A stretch of 9,000 nt of DNA from Nitrospirota bacterium. Its GTDB lineage: Bacteria; Nitrospirota; Nitrospiria; Nitrospirales; Nitrospiraceae. The notes under the pieces were generated by a model, which did no database searches, was not told where the DNA came from, and saw only the letters and a list, made by a program, of their open reading frames with translations. Shown here in pieces: positions 1-6,077 of this stretch. The stretch is from NCBI GenBank assembly GCA_016235225.1, contig JACRLS010000097.1, forward strand, positions 1 through 9,000, given 5' to 3'. How positions within the stretch are numbered: position 1 is the stretch's first letter; every line of letters starts with the position of its first letter. The position numbers and the translations under genes were made by a program.

Positions 1-477
1 CAGCTCGCGTTTCAAGAGGTTCGTGATCGAAAGCTCTCCAAGTCGGAACTGGGGCATCTCAAGAAGGGTGGAATCTCGTCCAGCAAGCACCTGACGGAGT
101 TCAAGAAAGTTGGCGAACTTGCGGTGGGGCAGGTGGTGAGGGCGGATGTCTTCCAGAAGGGCGACTGGGTGGACGTCCAGGGGGTGTCCAAGGGCAAGGG
201 GTTTCAAGGCGTCATCAAGCGGCACCATTATGCTGGTGGTCCGGAAACGCATGGCCATATGTTTCACCGGGCGCCAGGATCAATCGGGAGCAGCGCCTAT
301 CCCTCTCGCGTGTGGCGTGGGAAGACCCTGCCCGGGCACATGGGGGCGGAACGCGTAACGGTCCAACGCTTGAAGGTCATTGATGCCCGAGGGGAAGAGA
401 ATCTCCTGTTCATCTCCGGCGCCGTGCCCGGTAGTACAGGCGGCATCGTAGTGGTCCGGAAATCGAAGAAAGCGTAG
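1..477 (+). CDS. rplC: 50S ribosomal protein L3, 3' part (start outside the window)
   Basis: L3 is an early-assembly 23S rRNA-binding protein whose extended loop reaches toward the peptidyl transferase centre. The reading frame is open from base 1, and 158 residues are visible before the TAG stop. The N-terminal part lies upstream of the window. Family signatures are clear: GVSKGKGFQGVIKRHHYAGG, then THGHMFHRAPGSIG, then GHMGAERVTVQ, and a C-terminal SGAVPGSTGG. At the position matching E. coli Gln150, the glutamine methylated by PrmB, the loop reads GSIGSSAYPS, so alanine stands there and that modification cannot occur; non-Gln residues here are common in bacteria. rplD follows after 7 bases, as in S10 operons. 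An internal ATG or GTG start is not credible because homologous sequence continues upstream to the window edge. Confidence 0.97.
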   Translation, partial: QLAFQEVRDRKLSKSELGHLKKGGISSSKHLTEFKKVGELAVGQVVRADVFQKGDWVDVQGVSKGKGFQGVIKRHHYAGGPETHGHMFHRAPGSIGSSAYPSRVWRGKTLPGHMGAERVTVQRLKVIDARGEENLLFISGAVPGSTGGIVVVRKSKKA

Positions 478-484
478 CGGTCAC

Positions 485-1108
485 ATGGCATCACTGGATA
501 TCGTTGATTTGAATAAGAAAAAAGTGGGCTCCGTCGAGCTCAAGGCTGCCGTGTTCGGTCGTCAGCCCAGCGCCACGCTGGTTCATGAAGCCGTAGTGAT
601 GCAGCAAGCCTGTGAGCGACAGGGGACCGCGTCGACGAAGCGTCGGGGCGAGGTGAGGGGATCGGGAAAGAAGCCCTGGAAGCAGAAGCATACGGGCCGG
701 GCACGCGCTGGATCCGTTCGCTCTCCGATCTGGCGCCACGGCGGGACCGTCTTCGGTCCGAAGCCGCGGAGCTATGGGTTTCGCATGCCGAAGGGCCAGT
801 ATCGCGGCGCGTTGCAGAGTACGCTCTCGGCGAAGGTCTCGGCGGGGGAAGTGCTGGTGATTGCCGATTTGGCGCTCGAGCAGCCCAAGACCAAAGTGTT
901 AGCCAAGGCACTGGCGAAGCTCGGTCTCACCGGGACGACCTTGATCGTCGTCGGTGACACCAGGACCGATGTGGATCGGGCCGCGAAAAACCTTGCGGGG
1001 GTCACGGTGATCCGTCCAGAGGGATTGAATGTGTATGACCTCCTCCGGCATTCCATGGTGGTGATTCCGGAACGAGAATTAGCACGAGTCCAGGAGTATT
1101 GGTCGTGA
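485..1108 (+). CDS. rplD: 50S ribosomal protein L4
   Basis: L4 (207 aa, normal length) binds 23S rRNA domain I. Its long basic loop forms part of the constriction of the nascent-peptide exit tunnel. The start is ATG at 485, followed by MASLDIVDLNKKKVG, the usual N-terminal strand. The loop at residues about 45-100 contains QGTASTKRRGEVRGSGKKPW and then TGRARAGSVRSPIWRHGG and GPKPRSY. Lys68 corresponds to E. coli Lys63, and the next residue is His where E. coli has Gly64. The C-terminal globular part ends in GLNVYDLLRHSMVVIPE, a typical L4 ending. The Shine-Dalgarno (SD) signal is weak (purine-rich AAGAAAGCG within the end of rplC), which suggests coupling to L3 translation. In E. coli L4 represses its own operon through the S10 leader; that leader would be upstream of this window. 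Confidence 0.98.
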   Translation: MASLDIVDLNKKKVGSVELKAAVFGRQPSATLVHEAVVMQQACERQGTASTKRRGEVRGSGKKPWKQKHTGRARAGSVRSPIWRHGGTVFGPKPRSYGFRMPKGQYRGALQSTLSAKVSAGEVLVIADLALEQPKTKVLAKALAKLGLTGTTLIVVGDTRTDVDRAAKNLAGVTVIRPEGLNVYDLLRHSMVVIPERELARVQEYWS

Positions 1109-1398
1109 GGCCGAGTCTGCATCGAATTCTGATCCGTCCTCTCCTGACAGAGAAGATGACGGCTATGCGGGAGTCCGGCAACAAGGTGGGATTCCTTGTG
1201 GCGTCGAATGCGAACCGTCTTGAGATCAAGAAGGCGGTTGAGACGCTTCTGAAGGTCCGGGTCGATCACGTCAATGTGATGAACGTCTCGGGGAAGGTGA
1301 AGCGCTTGGGGCGATTTGCCGGCAAACGATCGGATTGGAAGAAGGCGATTGTGACGCTGAAGGAAGGGGAGAAGCTCGAACTGTTTGAAAGCGCGTAG
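1105..1398 (+). CDS. rplW: 50S ribosomal protein L23
   Basis: L23 sits at the exit of the peptide tunnel and docks trigger factor and SRP. The protein is 97 aa from GTG at 1105 and shows RPSLHRILIRPLLTEKMT, the classic L23 start, then GNKVGFLVASNANRLEIKKA, VNVMNV and a basic GKVKRLGRFAGKRSDWKKA segment that contacts rRNA. I chose GTG 1105 over an in-frame TTG at 1099: CAGGAG at 1091-1096 lies 8 bases before GTG but only 2 before TTG, and GTG gives a 4-base GTGA overlap with the rplD stop, a standard coupling arrangement. The TTG start would add only two residues. A 69-base gap to rplB follows, the longest in the window. Confidence 0.96.
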   Translation: MRPSLHRILIRPLLTEKMTAMRESGNKVGFLVASNANRLEIKKAVETLLKVRVDHVNVMNVSGKVKRLGRFAGKRSDWKKAIVTLKEGEKLELFESA

Positions 1399-1467
1399 CT
1401 GGGGCGGAGGCTTGTTGATGAGCGGCCCTCTCGAATGCTGATGCGGTCAAGGTCAAGGCCATAATCT
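1399..1467 (+). promoter_or_regulatory. rplW-rplB intergenic leader with two tandem mini-ORFs
   Basis: This gap holds GGAGG at 1406-1410, and 7 bases later an ATG at 1418 opens a 7-codon ORF (MSGPLEC, stop TGA 1439-1441). That stop overlaps a second ATG at 1441 (TGATG), which opens another 7-codon ORF (MRSRSRP, stop TAA 1462-1464). rplB begins 3 bases later, in the same frame as the second ORF. A tandem hexamer GGTCAA-GGTCAA at 1445-1456 supplies AAGG, which probably serves as the rplB ribosome binding site. No promoter or terminator is evident. Whether the mini-ORFs are translated or are chance is unknown; the SD spacing and stop-start overlap are the only support. Confidence 0.35.
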
Positions 1468-2295
1468 ATGGGACTCAAGCAATACAAACCGACGTCTCCA
1501 GCCAGGCGGGCGATGAGCACCCTGGTGGGTGAAGGGCTTTCCAAGAAGCGGCCGGAGAAGCAGTTGACCTCGTTTCATCCCCGCGGGGCGGGACGAAATA
1601 ACGACGGGCGGACGACGGTTCGGTATCGTGGGGGAGGGCATAAGCGGCTCTACCGGCGGATTGATTTTAAGCGGGACAAGCCTGAGATCCCTGCGCGGGT
1701 GGTGGCGTTGGAATATGACCCGAACCGAACGGCTCGCATCGCGCTTGTGAAATATTCTGATGGCGAGGTCCGGTACATTCTGGCGCCTGATGGACTTGCC
1801 GTGAATGATGTGGTGCAGTCCGGTCCCAATGTTGAAGTCCGGACGGGCAATGCATTGCCGCTGGCGAACATGCCGCTGGGGACGACCATTCATAATATCG
1901 AACTGAAGCCCGGTAAGGGCGGGCAGATCATCAGGAGCGCGGGCGGTCTCGCTCAGGTGATGGGCCGCGACGGAGCCTATGTGCAGATCCGTCTCAAATC
2001 GGGAGAGATGCGGCGCGTGCTGGCCACGTGCATGGCGACGGTGGGGCAGGTCGGAAACGTGGGGCATGAAAACGTCACCGTCGGCAAGGCCGGCCGCTCG
2101 CGTTGGCGCGGGAGGCGGCCCCATGTTCGAGGGGTTGTGATGAATCCCGTCGACCATCCGCACGGTGGTGGTGAGGGGAAGTCTGGCCAAGGCAATCCCC
2201 ATCCGGTGTCCCCCTGGGGATTGCCGACGAAGGGGTACAAGACCAGAAACAATAAGTCGACCGACAAGTTCATTATCACACGTCGGAAGAAATAG
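1468..2295 (+). CDS. rplB: 50S ribosomal protein L2
   Basis: L2 (275 aa, normal length) is one of the largest and most conserved 50S proteins. It is needed for subunit association and lies near the peptidyl transferase centre. The sequence has the N-terminal KQYKPTSPARR, the OB-fold region (GRNNDGRTTVRYRGGGHKR, then VVALEYDPNRTARIALV), the SH3-like domain (LPLANMPLGTTIHNIELKPG, GQIIRSAGG) and the C-terminal signature MNPVDHPHGGGEG. The functionally important histidine of E. coli (His229) corresponds to His230. Residue 224 just before this signature is Val where Ala is usual (GVVMNP rather than GVAMNP). ATG 1468 is preceded by AAGG at 1455-1458 with 9-base spacing. The end, TDKFIITRRKK, is typical. 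Confidence 0.98.
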   Translation: MGLKQYKPTSPARRAMSTLVGEGLSKKRPEKQLTSFHPRGAGRNNDGRTTVRYRGGGHKRLYRRIDFKRDKPEIPARVVALEYDPNRTARIALVKYSDGEVRYILAPDGLAVNDVVQSGPNVEVRTGNALPLANMPLGTTIHNIELKPGKGGQIIRSAGGLAQVMGRDGAYVQIRLKSGEMRRVLATCMATVGQVGNVGHENVTVGKAGRSRWRGRRPHVRGVVMNPVDHPHGGGEGKSGQGNPHPVSPWGLPTKGYKTRNNKSTDKFIITRRKK

Positions 2296-2315
2296 TCGAG
2301 CGTTCGGAGTCAACG

Positions 2316-2603
2316 ATGCCACGATCAATTACAAAGGGCCCCTTTGTCGATGCCCCCTTGCTGAAGAAAATCACGCAGATGAATGAGGTCAAAGACCGGA
2401 GAATGATCAAGACCTGGTCTCGACGGTCGACCGTCATTCCGGACATGATCGGCCACACGTTGGCGGTCCACAACGGTAAGAAGTTTATCCCTGTCTTCGT
2501 GACGGAAAATATGGTGGGACACAAACTCGGCGAGTTTGCGCCGACCAGATTCTTCAAGGGGCACGGGCAGGCCAGGACGGAAAAAGCGGTTGCGCTGAAG
2601 TAG
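2316..2603 (+). CDS. rpsS: 30S ribosomal protein S19
   Basis: S19 (95 aa) binds the 16S rRNA 3' major domain in the head with S13 and takes part in bridges to the 50S subunit. The ORF begins with MPRSITKGPFVDAPLLKKI, a hallmark start, and contains IKTWSRRSTVIPDMIGHT, VHNGKKFIPVFVTENMVGH and KLGEFAPTRFFKGHG, the last forming the flexible C-terminal tail near the A-site. GGAG at 2306-2309 lies 6 bases before ATG. The gap to rplB is 20 bases and to rplV 25 bases. Length and all motifs match the bacterial family, with nothing unusual. Confidence 0.98.
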   Translation: MPRSITKGPFVDAPLLKKITQMNEVKDRRMIKTWSRRSTVIPDMIGHTLAVHNGKKFIPVFVTENMVGHKLGEFAPTRFFKGHGQARTEKAVALK

Positions 2604-2628
2604 TGCGAGTCATTGAGCGAGGCATTGG

Positions 2629-2982
2629 ATGGCAGAAGCAAGAGCGGTGCTCAGATTTGTGCGGATCGCCCCCCGAAAGGCGCGGGTCGTCGTGGATTTG
2701 ATTCGAGGGCAGTCCGTCCCGCAGGCGCTGGCGATGCTGAAGTACACCCCGCGAGCCGCGTCGAAAGTGATTGCCAAGCTGCTCGAATCTGCAGTGGCCA
2801 ACGCGGAGCAGAAGGAAATCGGGGATCGTGAGGCGATGAGGGTCGCGCGGGCCTATGTGGATCGTGGACCGACGCATAAACGGTTCAGAGCCCGTTCCAT
2901 GGGGAGAGCCAATTCCATTCATAAGCGGACGAGTCACATCACCATTGTGGTGTCGGCGCCGGAAGTCGGGGCGCGCGCCTAG
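2629..2982 (+). CDS. rplV: 50S ribosomal protein L22
   Basis: L22 (117 aa) has a globular domain on the 50S surface and a long beta-hairpin that lines the exit tunnel and influences macrolide sensitivity and nascent-chain stalling. Residues 1-75 show AVLRFVRIAPRKARVVVDLI and the SAVANAEQ helix. The hairpin covers about residues 80-105 and ends in KRTSHITIVVS. Its tip reads FRARSMGRANSI, whereas the usual bacterial form is PRAxGRAxxI; the conserved Pro is Ala88 and the following Ala is Ser90. GCGAGG at 2617-2622 is 6 bases before ATG 2629. A longer open frame in another phase over the same DNA is a shadow. Upstream is S19 and downstream S3, as expected. Confidence 0.97.
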   Translation: MAEARAVLRFVRIAPRKARVVVDLIRGQSVPQALAMLKYTPRAASKVIAKLLESAVANAEQKEIGDREAMRVARAYVDRGPTHKRFRARSMGRANSIHKRTSHITIVVSAPEVGARA

Positions 2983-3010
2983 TCGGCAAGGAAGAAAGTA
3001 GGCAGGGGTT

Positions 3011-3676
3011 ATGGGGCAAAAGACACATCCCATTGGCTACCGGTTGGGGTACACGCGGACCTGGAGTTCCCGTTGGTATGCGGGGAAAGAGTTTGCGGGA
3101 CTGCTGCACGAGGACATCCGTATCCGCAAGGTGGTCAAGGAGCGGCTCCGGCACGCCGGTGTCTCCAAGGTGGATATCGAGCGCTCGGGAGATCAAACGC
3201 GTGTCATCATCCACACCGCCCGTCCCGGCATCATCATCGGCCGAAAGGGGGCTGAGGTCGACAAGCTCAAGGCATCGCTCGAAAAGGAATACGGCAATCA
3301 GGTCTACATCACCGTCAAGGAGATCAAGAAGCCTGAGCTCGATGCCCAACTGGTGAGCGAGAACATTGCGACGCAGTTGGAGAAGCGCGTCGCGTTCCGC
3401 CGCGCGATGACGCGCAGTGTGGCGGCCGCGTTGCGCTTGGGCGCGCAAGGCATCCGGATCAACTGCGCGGGCCGGCTCGGTGGCGCGGAAATCGCAAGGA
3501 CGGAATGGTATCGCGAAGGACGTGTGCCCCTCCGTACCCTCAGGGCCGAGATCGACTTTGGGTTTGCCGAGGCCCATACCACGATGGGGCAGATCGGCAT
3601 CAAGACATGGATTTTTAAGGGCGAGATCGCCCCGGTTCAGCCGGAAAAGCCTGAGCCGACCTTGGACCGGCGGTAA
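3011..3676 (+). CDS. rpsC: 30S ribosomal protein S3
   Basis: S3 (221 aa) lies in the 30S head at the mRNA entry channel and contributes to ribosomal helicase activity. The start MGQKTHPIGYRLGYTRTWSS is the N-terminal signature. The type-2 KH domain (about residues 39-107) carries the loop GRKG at residues 77-80 within RPGIIIGRKGAEV. The C-terminal domain has FRRAMTRSV, with Arg130, Arg131 and Arg135 in the region of the E. coli helicase residues, and GRLGGAEIARTEWYREGRVP. The acidic and proline-containing C-tail (QPEKPEPTLDRR) varies in the family. AGGGG at 3004-3008 is a good SD before ATG 3011. The long reverse-strand frame over this gene and rplP is not a gene. Confidence 0.98.
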   Translation: MGQKTHPIGYRLGYTRTWSSRWYAGKEFAGLLHEDIRIRKVVKERLRHAGVSKVDIERSGDQTRVIIHTARPGIIIGRKGAEVDKLKASLEKEYGNQVYITVKEIKKPELDAQLVSENIATQLEKRVAFRRAMTRSVAAALRLGAQGIRINCAGRLGGAEIARTEWYREGRVPLRTLRAEIDFGFAEAHTTMGQIGIKTWIFKGEIAPVQPEKPEPTLDRR

Positions 3677-3706
3677 TCGGCCGATCGAAGCGAACGGAGC
3701 GTAACA

Positions 3707-4120
3707 GTGCTGGCCCCGAAGAAAGTCAAGTTCAGGAAAATGCAGAAAGGCCGGATGCGCGGCAAGGCGTATCGCGGCGGGAGCCTGACCCTGGGGGAGT
3801 ATGGTCTCAAGTCTCTTGATCCAGGGCGGATTACCAGTCGACAGATTGAGGCGGCTCGTATCGCCATCACACGATATGTGAAGCGAGGCGGCCAGGTCTG
3901 GACCAGAATTTTTCCCGACAAGCCCATCACGAAGAAGCCAGCGGAAACTCGAATGGGCAAGGGGAAGGGGAATCCGGAGTACTGGGTAGCCGTCGTGAAA
4001 CCCGGCCGCGTCCTGTATGAAATGGACGGCGTGACGAGAGAGATTGCCGTTGAGGCCTTCCGGCTCGCGTCGCACAAGCTGCCCGTGGCGACGAGATTTG
4101 TGTCTCGGGACGAGTTGTAG
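3707..4120 (+). CDS. rplP: 50S ribosomal protein L16
   Basis: L16 (137 aa) is a late-assembly 50S protein beside the A-site and peptidyl transferase centre and contacts tRNA. The start is GTG at 3707, with GGAG at 3695-3698 spaced 8 bases. It gives MLAPKKVKFRKMQKGRMRGK, matching the usual MLxPKRVKxRKxxRGRxxG. RITSRQIEAARIAITRYVKR, WTRIFPDKPITKKPAE and RMGKGKGNPEYWVAVVKPG follow. Arg82 in ETRMGKGKGN corresponds to E. coli Arg81, which is hydroxylated there by the oxygenase RoxA (YcfD); whether that enzyme exists here cannot be seen. The ending RLASHKLPVATRFVSRDEL is normal. Confidence 0.98.
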   Translation: MLAPKKVKFRKMQKGRMRGKAYRGGSLTLGEYGLKSLDPGRITSRQIEAARIAITRYVKRGGQVWTRIFPDKPITKKPAETRMGKGKGNPEYWVAVVKPGRVLYEMDGVTREIAVEAFRLASHKLPVATRFVSRDEL

Positions 4121-4149
4121 GTATCGGCATCAGACTGGTGGGGGGCGGT

Positions 4150-4374
4150 ATGGAAGTCAAAGAACTACGAGATTTGGCGGAAGCGGAGTTGGATGAAAAA
4201 GAGACCCAGCTCGTGCAGGAGTTATTCAACCTCCGGCTGCAAATGGCGACGGGCCGTCTTGAGAACCCGATGAAAATTCGTGACGTGCGGCGAGATGTGG
4301 CCAGGGTCAAGACCATCAGGCGGCAACAGACCCTCGCTAAGGAAGCTGGGTCGGCGCAGGGAGGGCAGGCATAA
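4150..4374 (+). CDS. rpmC: 50S ribosomal protein L29
   Basis: L29 is a small two-helix protein at the tunnel exit next to L23. From ATG 4150 the product is 74 aa: MEVKELRDLAEAELDEKE, then LFNLRLQMATGRLENPMKIR and VRRDVARVKTIRRQQ, the standard L29 pattern. A GTG at 4138 in the same frame would add MGGG; I prefer ATG because the run of G at 4139-4145 then serves as ribosome binding site and MEVKELR fits the family start. The C-terminal tail after the second helix (LAKEAGSAQGGQA) is a little longer than in many homologues. The TAA stop is followed directly by the GTG of rpsQ. Confidence 0.95.
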   Translation: MEVKELRDLAEAELDEKETQLVQELFNLRLQMATGRLENPMKIRDVRRDVARVKTIRRQQTLAKEAGSAQGGQA

Positions 4375-4632
4375 GTGGGCGATACGGCTAGCAATCGGCA
4401 TGAGTGGGTCGGGCGCGTCGTCAGCAATAAGATGCAGAAGACGGTGGTCGTGGCGGTCGATCGTGTCGTCGCCCATCCCATGTACAAGAAGGTGTTGCGT
4501 CGCGTCACGAAGCTCAAGGCGCATGACGAGCGCAGTGAATGCAAGGTCGGAGACCAGGTTCGGATGATTGAAACCCGGCCTCTCAGCAAGGAAAAGCACT
4601 GGCGAGTTGTGGAGATTTTGAAGCGAGGATAG
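4375..4632 (+). CDS. rpsQ: 30S ribosomal protein S17
   Basis: S17 (85 aa) is a primary 16S rRNA-binding protein with an OB fold, needed for assembly of the 30S body. Signatures are EWVGRVVSNKMQKTVVVAV, HPMYKKVLRRVTKLKAHDE, CKVGDQVRMIETRPLSKEKHW and VVEIL. The start is GTG at 4375, immediately after the rpmC TAA, so the genes share a frame and are probably translationally coupled; GAGG at 4361-4364 is the best SD. The junction decamer ATAAGTGGGC recurs at the rplF/rplR boundary. In E. coli this is the last gene of the S10 operon, and here a hairpin-bearing gap follows. Confidence 0.97.
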   Translation: MGDTASNRHEWVGRVVSNKMQKTVVVAVDRVVAHPMYKKVLRRVTKLKAHDERSECKVGDQVRMIETRPLSKEKHWRVVEILKRG

Positions 4633-4637
4633 GCGAC

Positions 4638-4658
4638 GGGGCCCCCATGGTGGGCCCT
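4638..4658 (+). other. GC-rich hairpin between rpsQ and rplN
   Basis: GGGCCC at 4639-4644 can pair with GGGCCC at 4652-4657, leaving a 7-base loop CCATGGT. A G-U pair (4638 with 4658) can lengthen the stem to 7 bp. No T-tract follows (only TTA), so it does not look like an intrinsic terminator. It lies between the S17 stop and the L14 ribosome binding region, which is the S10/spc operon boundary in E. coli. It might be an RNA processing, pausing or mRNA-stabilising element; the function is inference. Confidence 0.4.
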
Positions 4659-4673
4659 TAGGCGGGATGAAGC

Positions 4674-5042
4674 ATGATTCAGAGTTATACCTACATGGAC
4701 GTGGCGGACAATTCCGGCGCCAAGCAGGTCATGTGTTTTCACGTGCTGGGCGGCTCGAAGCGTCGCTACGGATCACTGGGGGACGTGGTGGTCGTGGCGG
4801 TGAAGGAAGCCATTCCGCAAGCGACGGTCAAGAAGGGCGACGTCAGTCGTGCCGTGATCGTGCGCACGACGAAGGGCGTGCGTCGGGATGACGGCTCCTA
4901 CATCAAGTTTGATCGGAACGCCTGCGTCTTGATCAACAAGGAGGGCGAACCGATTGGCACGCGGATCTTCGGCCCGGTCGCCCGTGAGTTGCGATGGAAG
5001 AAGTTCATGAAGATTATTTCATTGGCGCCTGAGGTCTTGTAA
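4674..5042 (+). CDS. rplN: 50S ribosomal protein L14
   Basis: L14 (122 aa, exactly the usual bacterial length) binds 23S rRNA at the subunit interface, takes part in a bridge to the 30S, and is the docking site for the silencing factor RsfS. The sequence shows MIQSYTYMDVADNSGAKQVM, LGDVVVVAVKEAIP, KKGDVSRAVIVRTTKGVRR, GSYIKFDRNACVLIN and GTRIFGPVARELR. ATG 4674 follows GGCGGGATGA at 4661-4670, which acts as the SD; another ATG at 4667 is out of frame. This is the first gene of the spc half of the cluster. The downstream gap to rplX is only 4 bases. Confidence 0.98.
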   Translation: MIQSYTYMDVADNSGAKQVMCFHVLGGSKRRYGSLGDVVVVAVKEAIPQATVKKGDVSRAVIVRTTKGVRRDDGSYIKFDRNACVLINKEGEPIGTRIFGPVARELRWKKFMKIISLAPEVL

Positions 5043-5046
5043 GCAC

Positions 5047-5379
5047 ATGGCGATCGCGGTGATCAAATCCAAGATTCGCAAGGGGGACACCGTCATGGTG
5101 ATCTCCGGGCGAGAGGCCGGGAAGACGGGCAAGGTCCTCTCTGTGAACACGGGGAAGGGCAAGGTCTTGGTTGAAAAGCTCAACGTCGTGAAGCGGCACA
5201 CGAAGCCCAATCAAAAGAACAAGCAGGGCGGGATTCTCGAGCGAGAGGCGCCGCTCGCCATTTCGAATGTGATGTATTTCGACGCCAATCTGAACAAGCC
5301 TGTGCGGTTGGGAATCCGGGTCCTGGAGGATGGTCGCAGGGTGCGCGTGTCTCGCCCAGGTGGACAGGCGATCGACTAA
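5047..5379 (+). CDS. rplX: 50S ribosomal protein L24
   Basis: L24 (110 aa) initiates assembly of the 50S subunit by binding the 5' part of 23S rRNA and lies near the tunnel exit. The KOW motif occupies about residues 9-36: IRKGDTVMVISGREAGKTG. It continues with VEKLNVVKRHTKPNQKN, GGILEREAPLAISNVM and a C-terminal part RLGIRVLEDGRRVRVSR. The ATG lies 4 bases after the rplN stop; GAGG at 5031-5034 inside rplN is the likely SD, a coupled arrangement. Nothing atypical in length or motifs. Confidence 0.97.
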   Translation: MAIAVIKSKIRKGDTVMVISGREAGKTGKVLSVNTGKGKVLVEKLNVVKRHTKPNQKNKQGGILEREAPLAISNVMYFDANLNKPVRLGIRVLEDGRRVRVSRPGGQAID

Positions 5380-5405
5380 TCGACGAGATAGGGATCGTAG
5401 GTATC

Positions 5406-6059
5406 ATGGCCAAGCCAACAAAGGGTCCCGGAGAAAGGGGCTCAGACAAGAAAGCGGCCCCGAAGGGGGAGAAGAAGGAGGCGGTCCCGGCTGAGAAAAA
5501 GCCGAAGGGTCCCGTAGGTCCTCCCCGCATGAAGGATGTCTATCGGACGCAGGTGGTTCCCCTCCTGATGAAGGAGTTTGGCTACAAGAACCAGATGCAG
5601 GTTCCTCGGCTCGATCGCATTGTGCTGAACGTGGGGATGGGAGAAGCCATTCAGAACGTGAAGCTGTTGGAAAGCGCGGCCACTGAATTGGGGACCATTA
5701 CGGGACAGCGGCCCATCGTGACGAGAGCCAAGAAAGCCATCGCGGGATTCAAGCTCCGGCAGGGCATGCCGATCGGTGCCAAAGTGACGCTGCGCGGCAA
5801 TCACATGTACGAGTTTTTTGATCGACTGGTGAGCCTGGCCCTTCCCCGGATTCGGGACTTCCGCGGGGTGTCGCCCAAGTCGTTCGATGGTCGCGGGAAC
5901 TACACGCTTGGGTTGAAGGAGCAGTTGATTTTCCCTGAAATCGAGTATGACCGCGTGGCCTCCATTCACGGGATGGACATCACGGTGGTCACGACAGCAA
6001 GGACCAACGATGAGGGGAAGGCCTTGCTCCGTCATATGGGGATGCCCTTCAGAACCTAG
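5406..6059 (+). CDS. rplE: 50S ribosomal protein L5 with a Lys/Pro/Gly-rich N-terminal extension
   Basis: L5 binds 5S rRNA in the central protuberance and contacts P-site tRNA and S13. The ORF encodes 217 aa against about 180 in most bacteria. From residue 42 the sequence is ordinary L5: MKDVYRTQVVPLLMKEFGYK, MQVPRLDRIVLNVGMGEA, ITGQRPIVTRAKKAIAGFKL, RLVSLALPRIRDFRG, LGLKEQLIFPEIEYD and GMDITVVTTA. Residues 1-41 are an extra segment with 10 Lys, 8 Pro, 6 Gly and 5 Ala, and almost no hydrophobic residues, so it is probably disordered and rRNA-binding. I kept ATG 5406 because TAGGG (5389-5393) and TAGGT (5398-5402) lie just upstream. ATG 5529 (Met42), the family-like start, has no clear SD in front of it. 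In E. coli S8 represses the spc operon at the L5 start; no such site was recognised here. Confidence 0.95.
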   Translation: MAKPTKGPGERGSDKKAAPKGEKKEAVPAEKKPKGPVGPPRMKDVYRTQVVPLLMKEFGYKNQMQVPRLDRIVLNVGMGEAIQNVKLLESAATELGTITGQRPIVTRAKKAIAGFKLRQGMPIGAKVTLRGNHMYEFFDRLVSLALPRIRDFRGVSPKSFDGRGNYTLGLKEQLIFPEIEYDRVASIHGMDITVVTTARTNDEGKALLRHMGMPFRT

Positions 6060-6063
6060 CCCC

Positions 6064-6070
6064 GGAGGAG
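6064..6070 (+). promoter_or_regulatory. Strong ribosome binding site of rpsN
   Basis: GGAGGAG lies 7 bases before the GTG start at 6078 and is the closest match to the anti-SD sequence in the window. It fixes the GTG as the S14 start and may compensate for the weaker start codon. Confidence 0.8.
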
Positions 6071-6077
6071 GATTGCG

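Noticed and set aside
1460..1465. CATAAT resembling a -10 promoter element before rplB
   Set aside because: It is only 3 bases before the rplB start, with no -35-like hexamer at proper spacing; any transcript from it would be leaderless or would start inside the gene.
1453..2328. Reverse-strand open frame of 291 codons opposite rplB
   Set aside because: Entirely antisense to L2, with a His/Arg/Pro-rich composition typical of a shadow frame and no family resemblance.
2939..4075. Reverse-strand open frame of 378 codons opposite rpsC and rplP
   Set aside because: It lies fully antisense to two unmistakable ribosomal protein genes, shows no recognisable domain, and is the kind of shadow that GC-rich codon bias produces.
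4138..4149. GTG 4138 as the rpmC start
   Set aside because: It would add MGGG, which is really the G-rich ribosome binding region; ATG 4150 fits the L29 family start.
5372..5383. TCGA-CTAA-TCGA inverted repeat at the rplX stop, considered as part of an S8 repressor site
   Set aside because: The stem is only 4 bp and I could not recognise the 16S-like S8 binding motif known from the E. coli spc mRNA.
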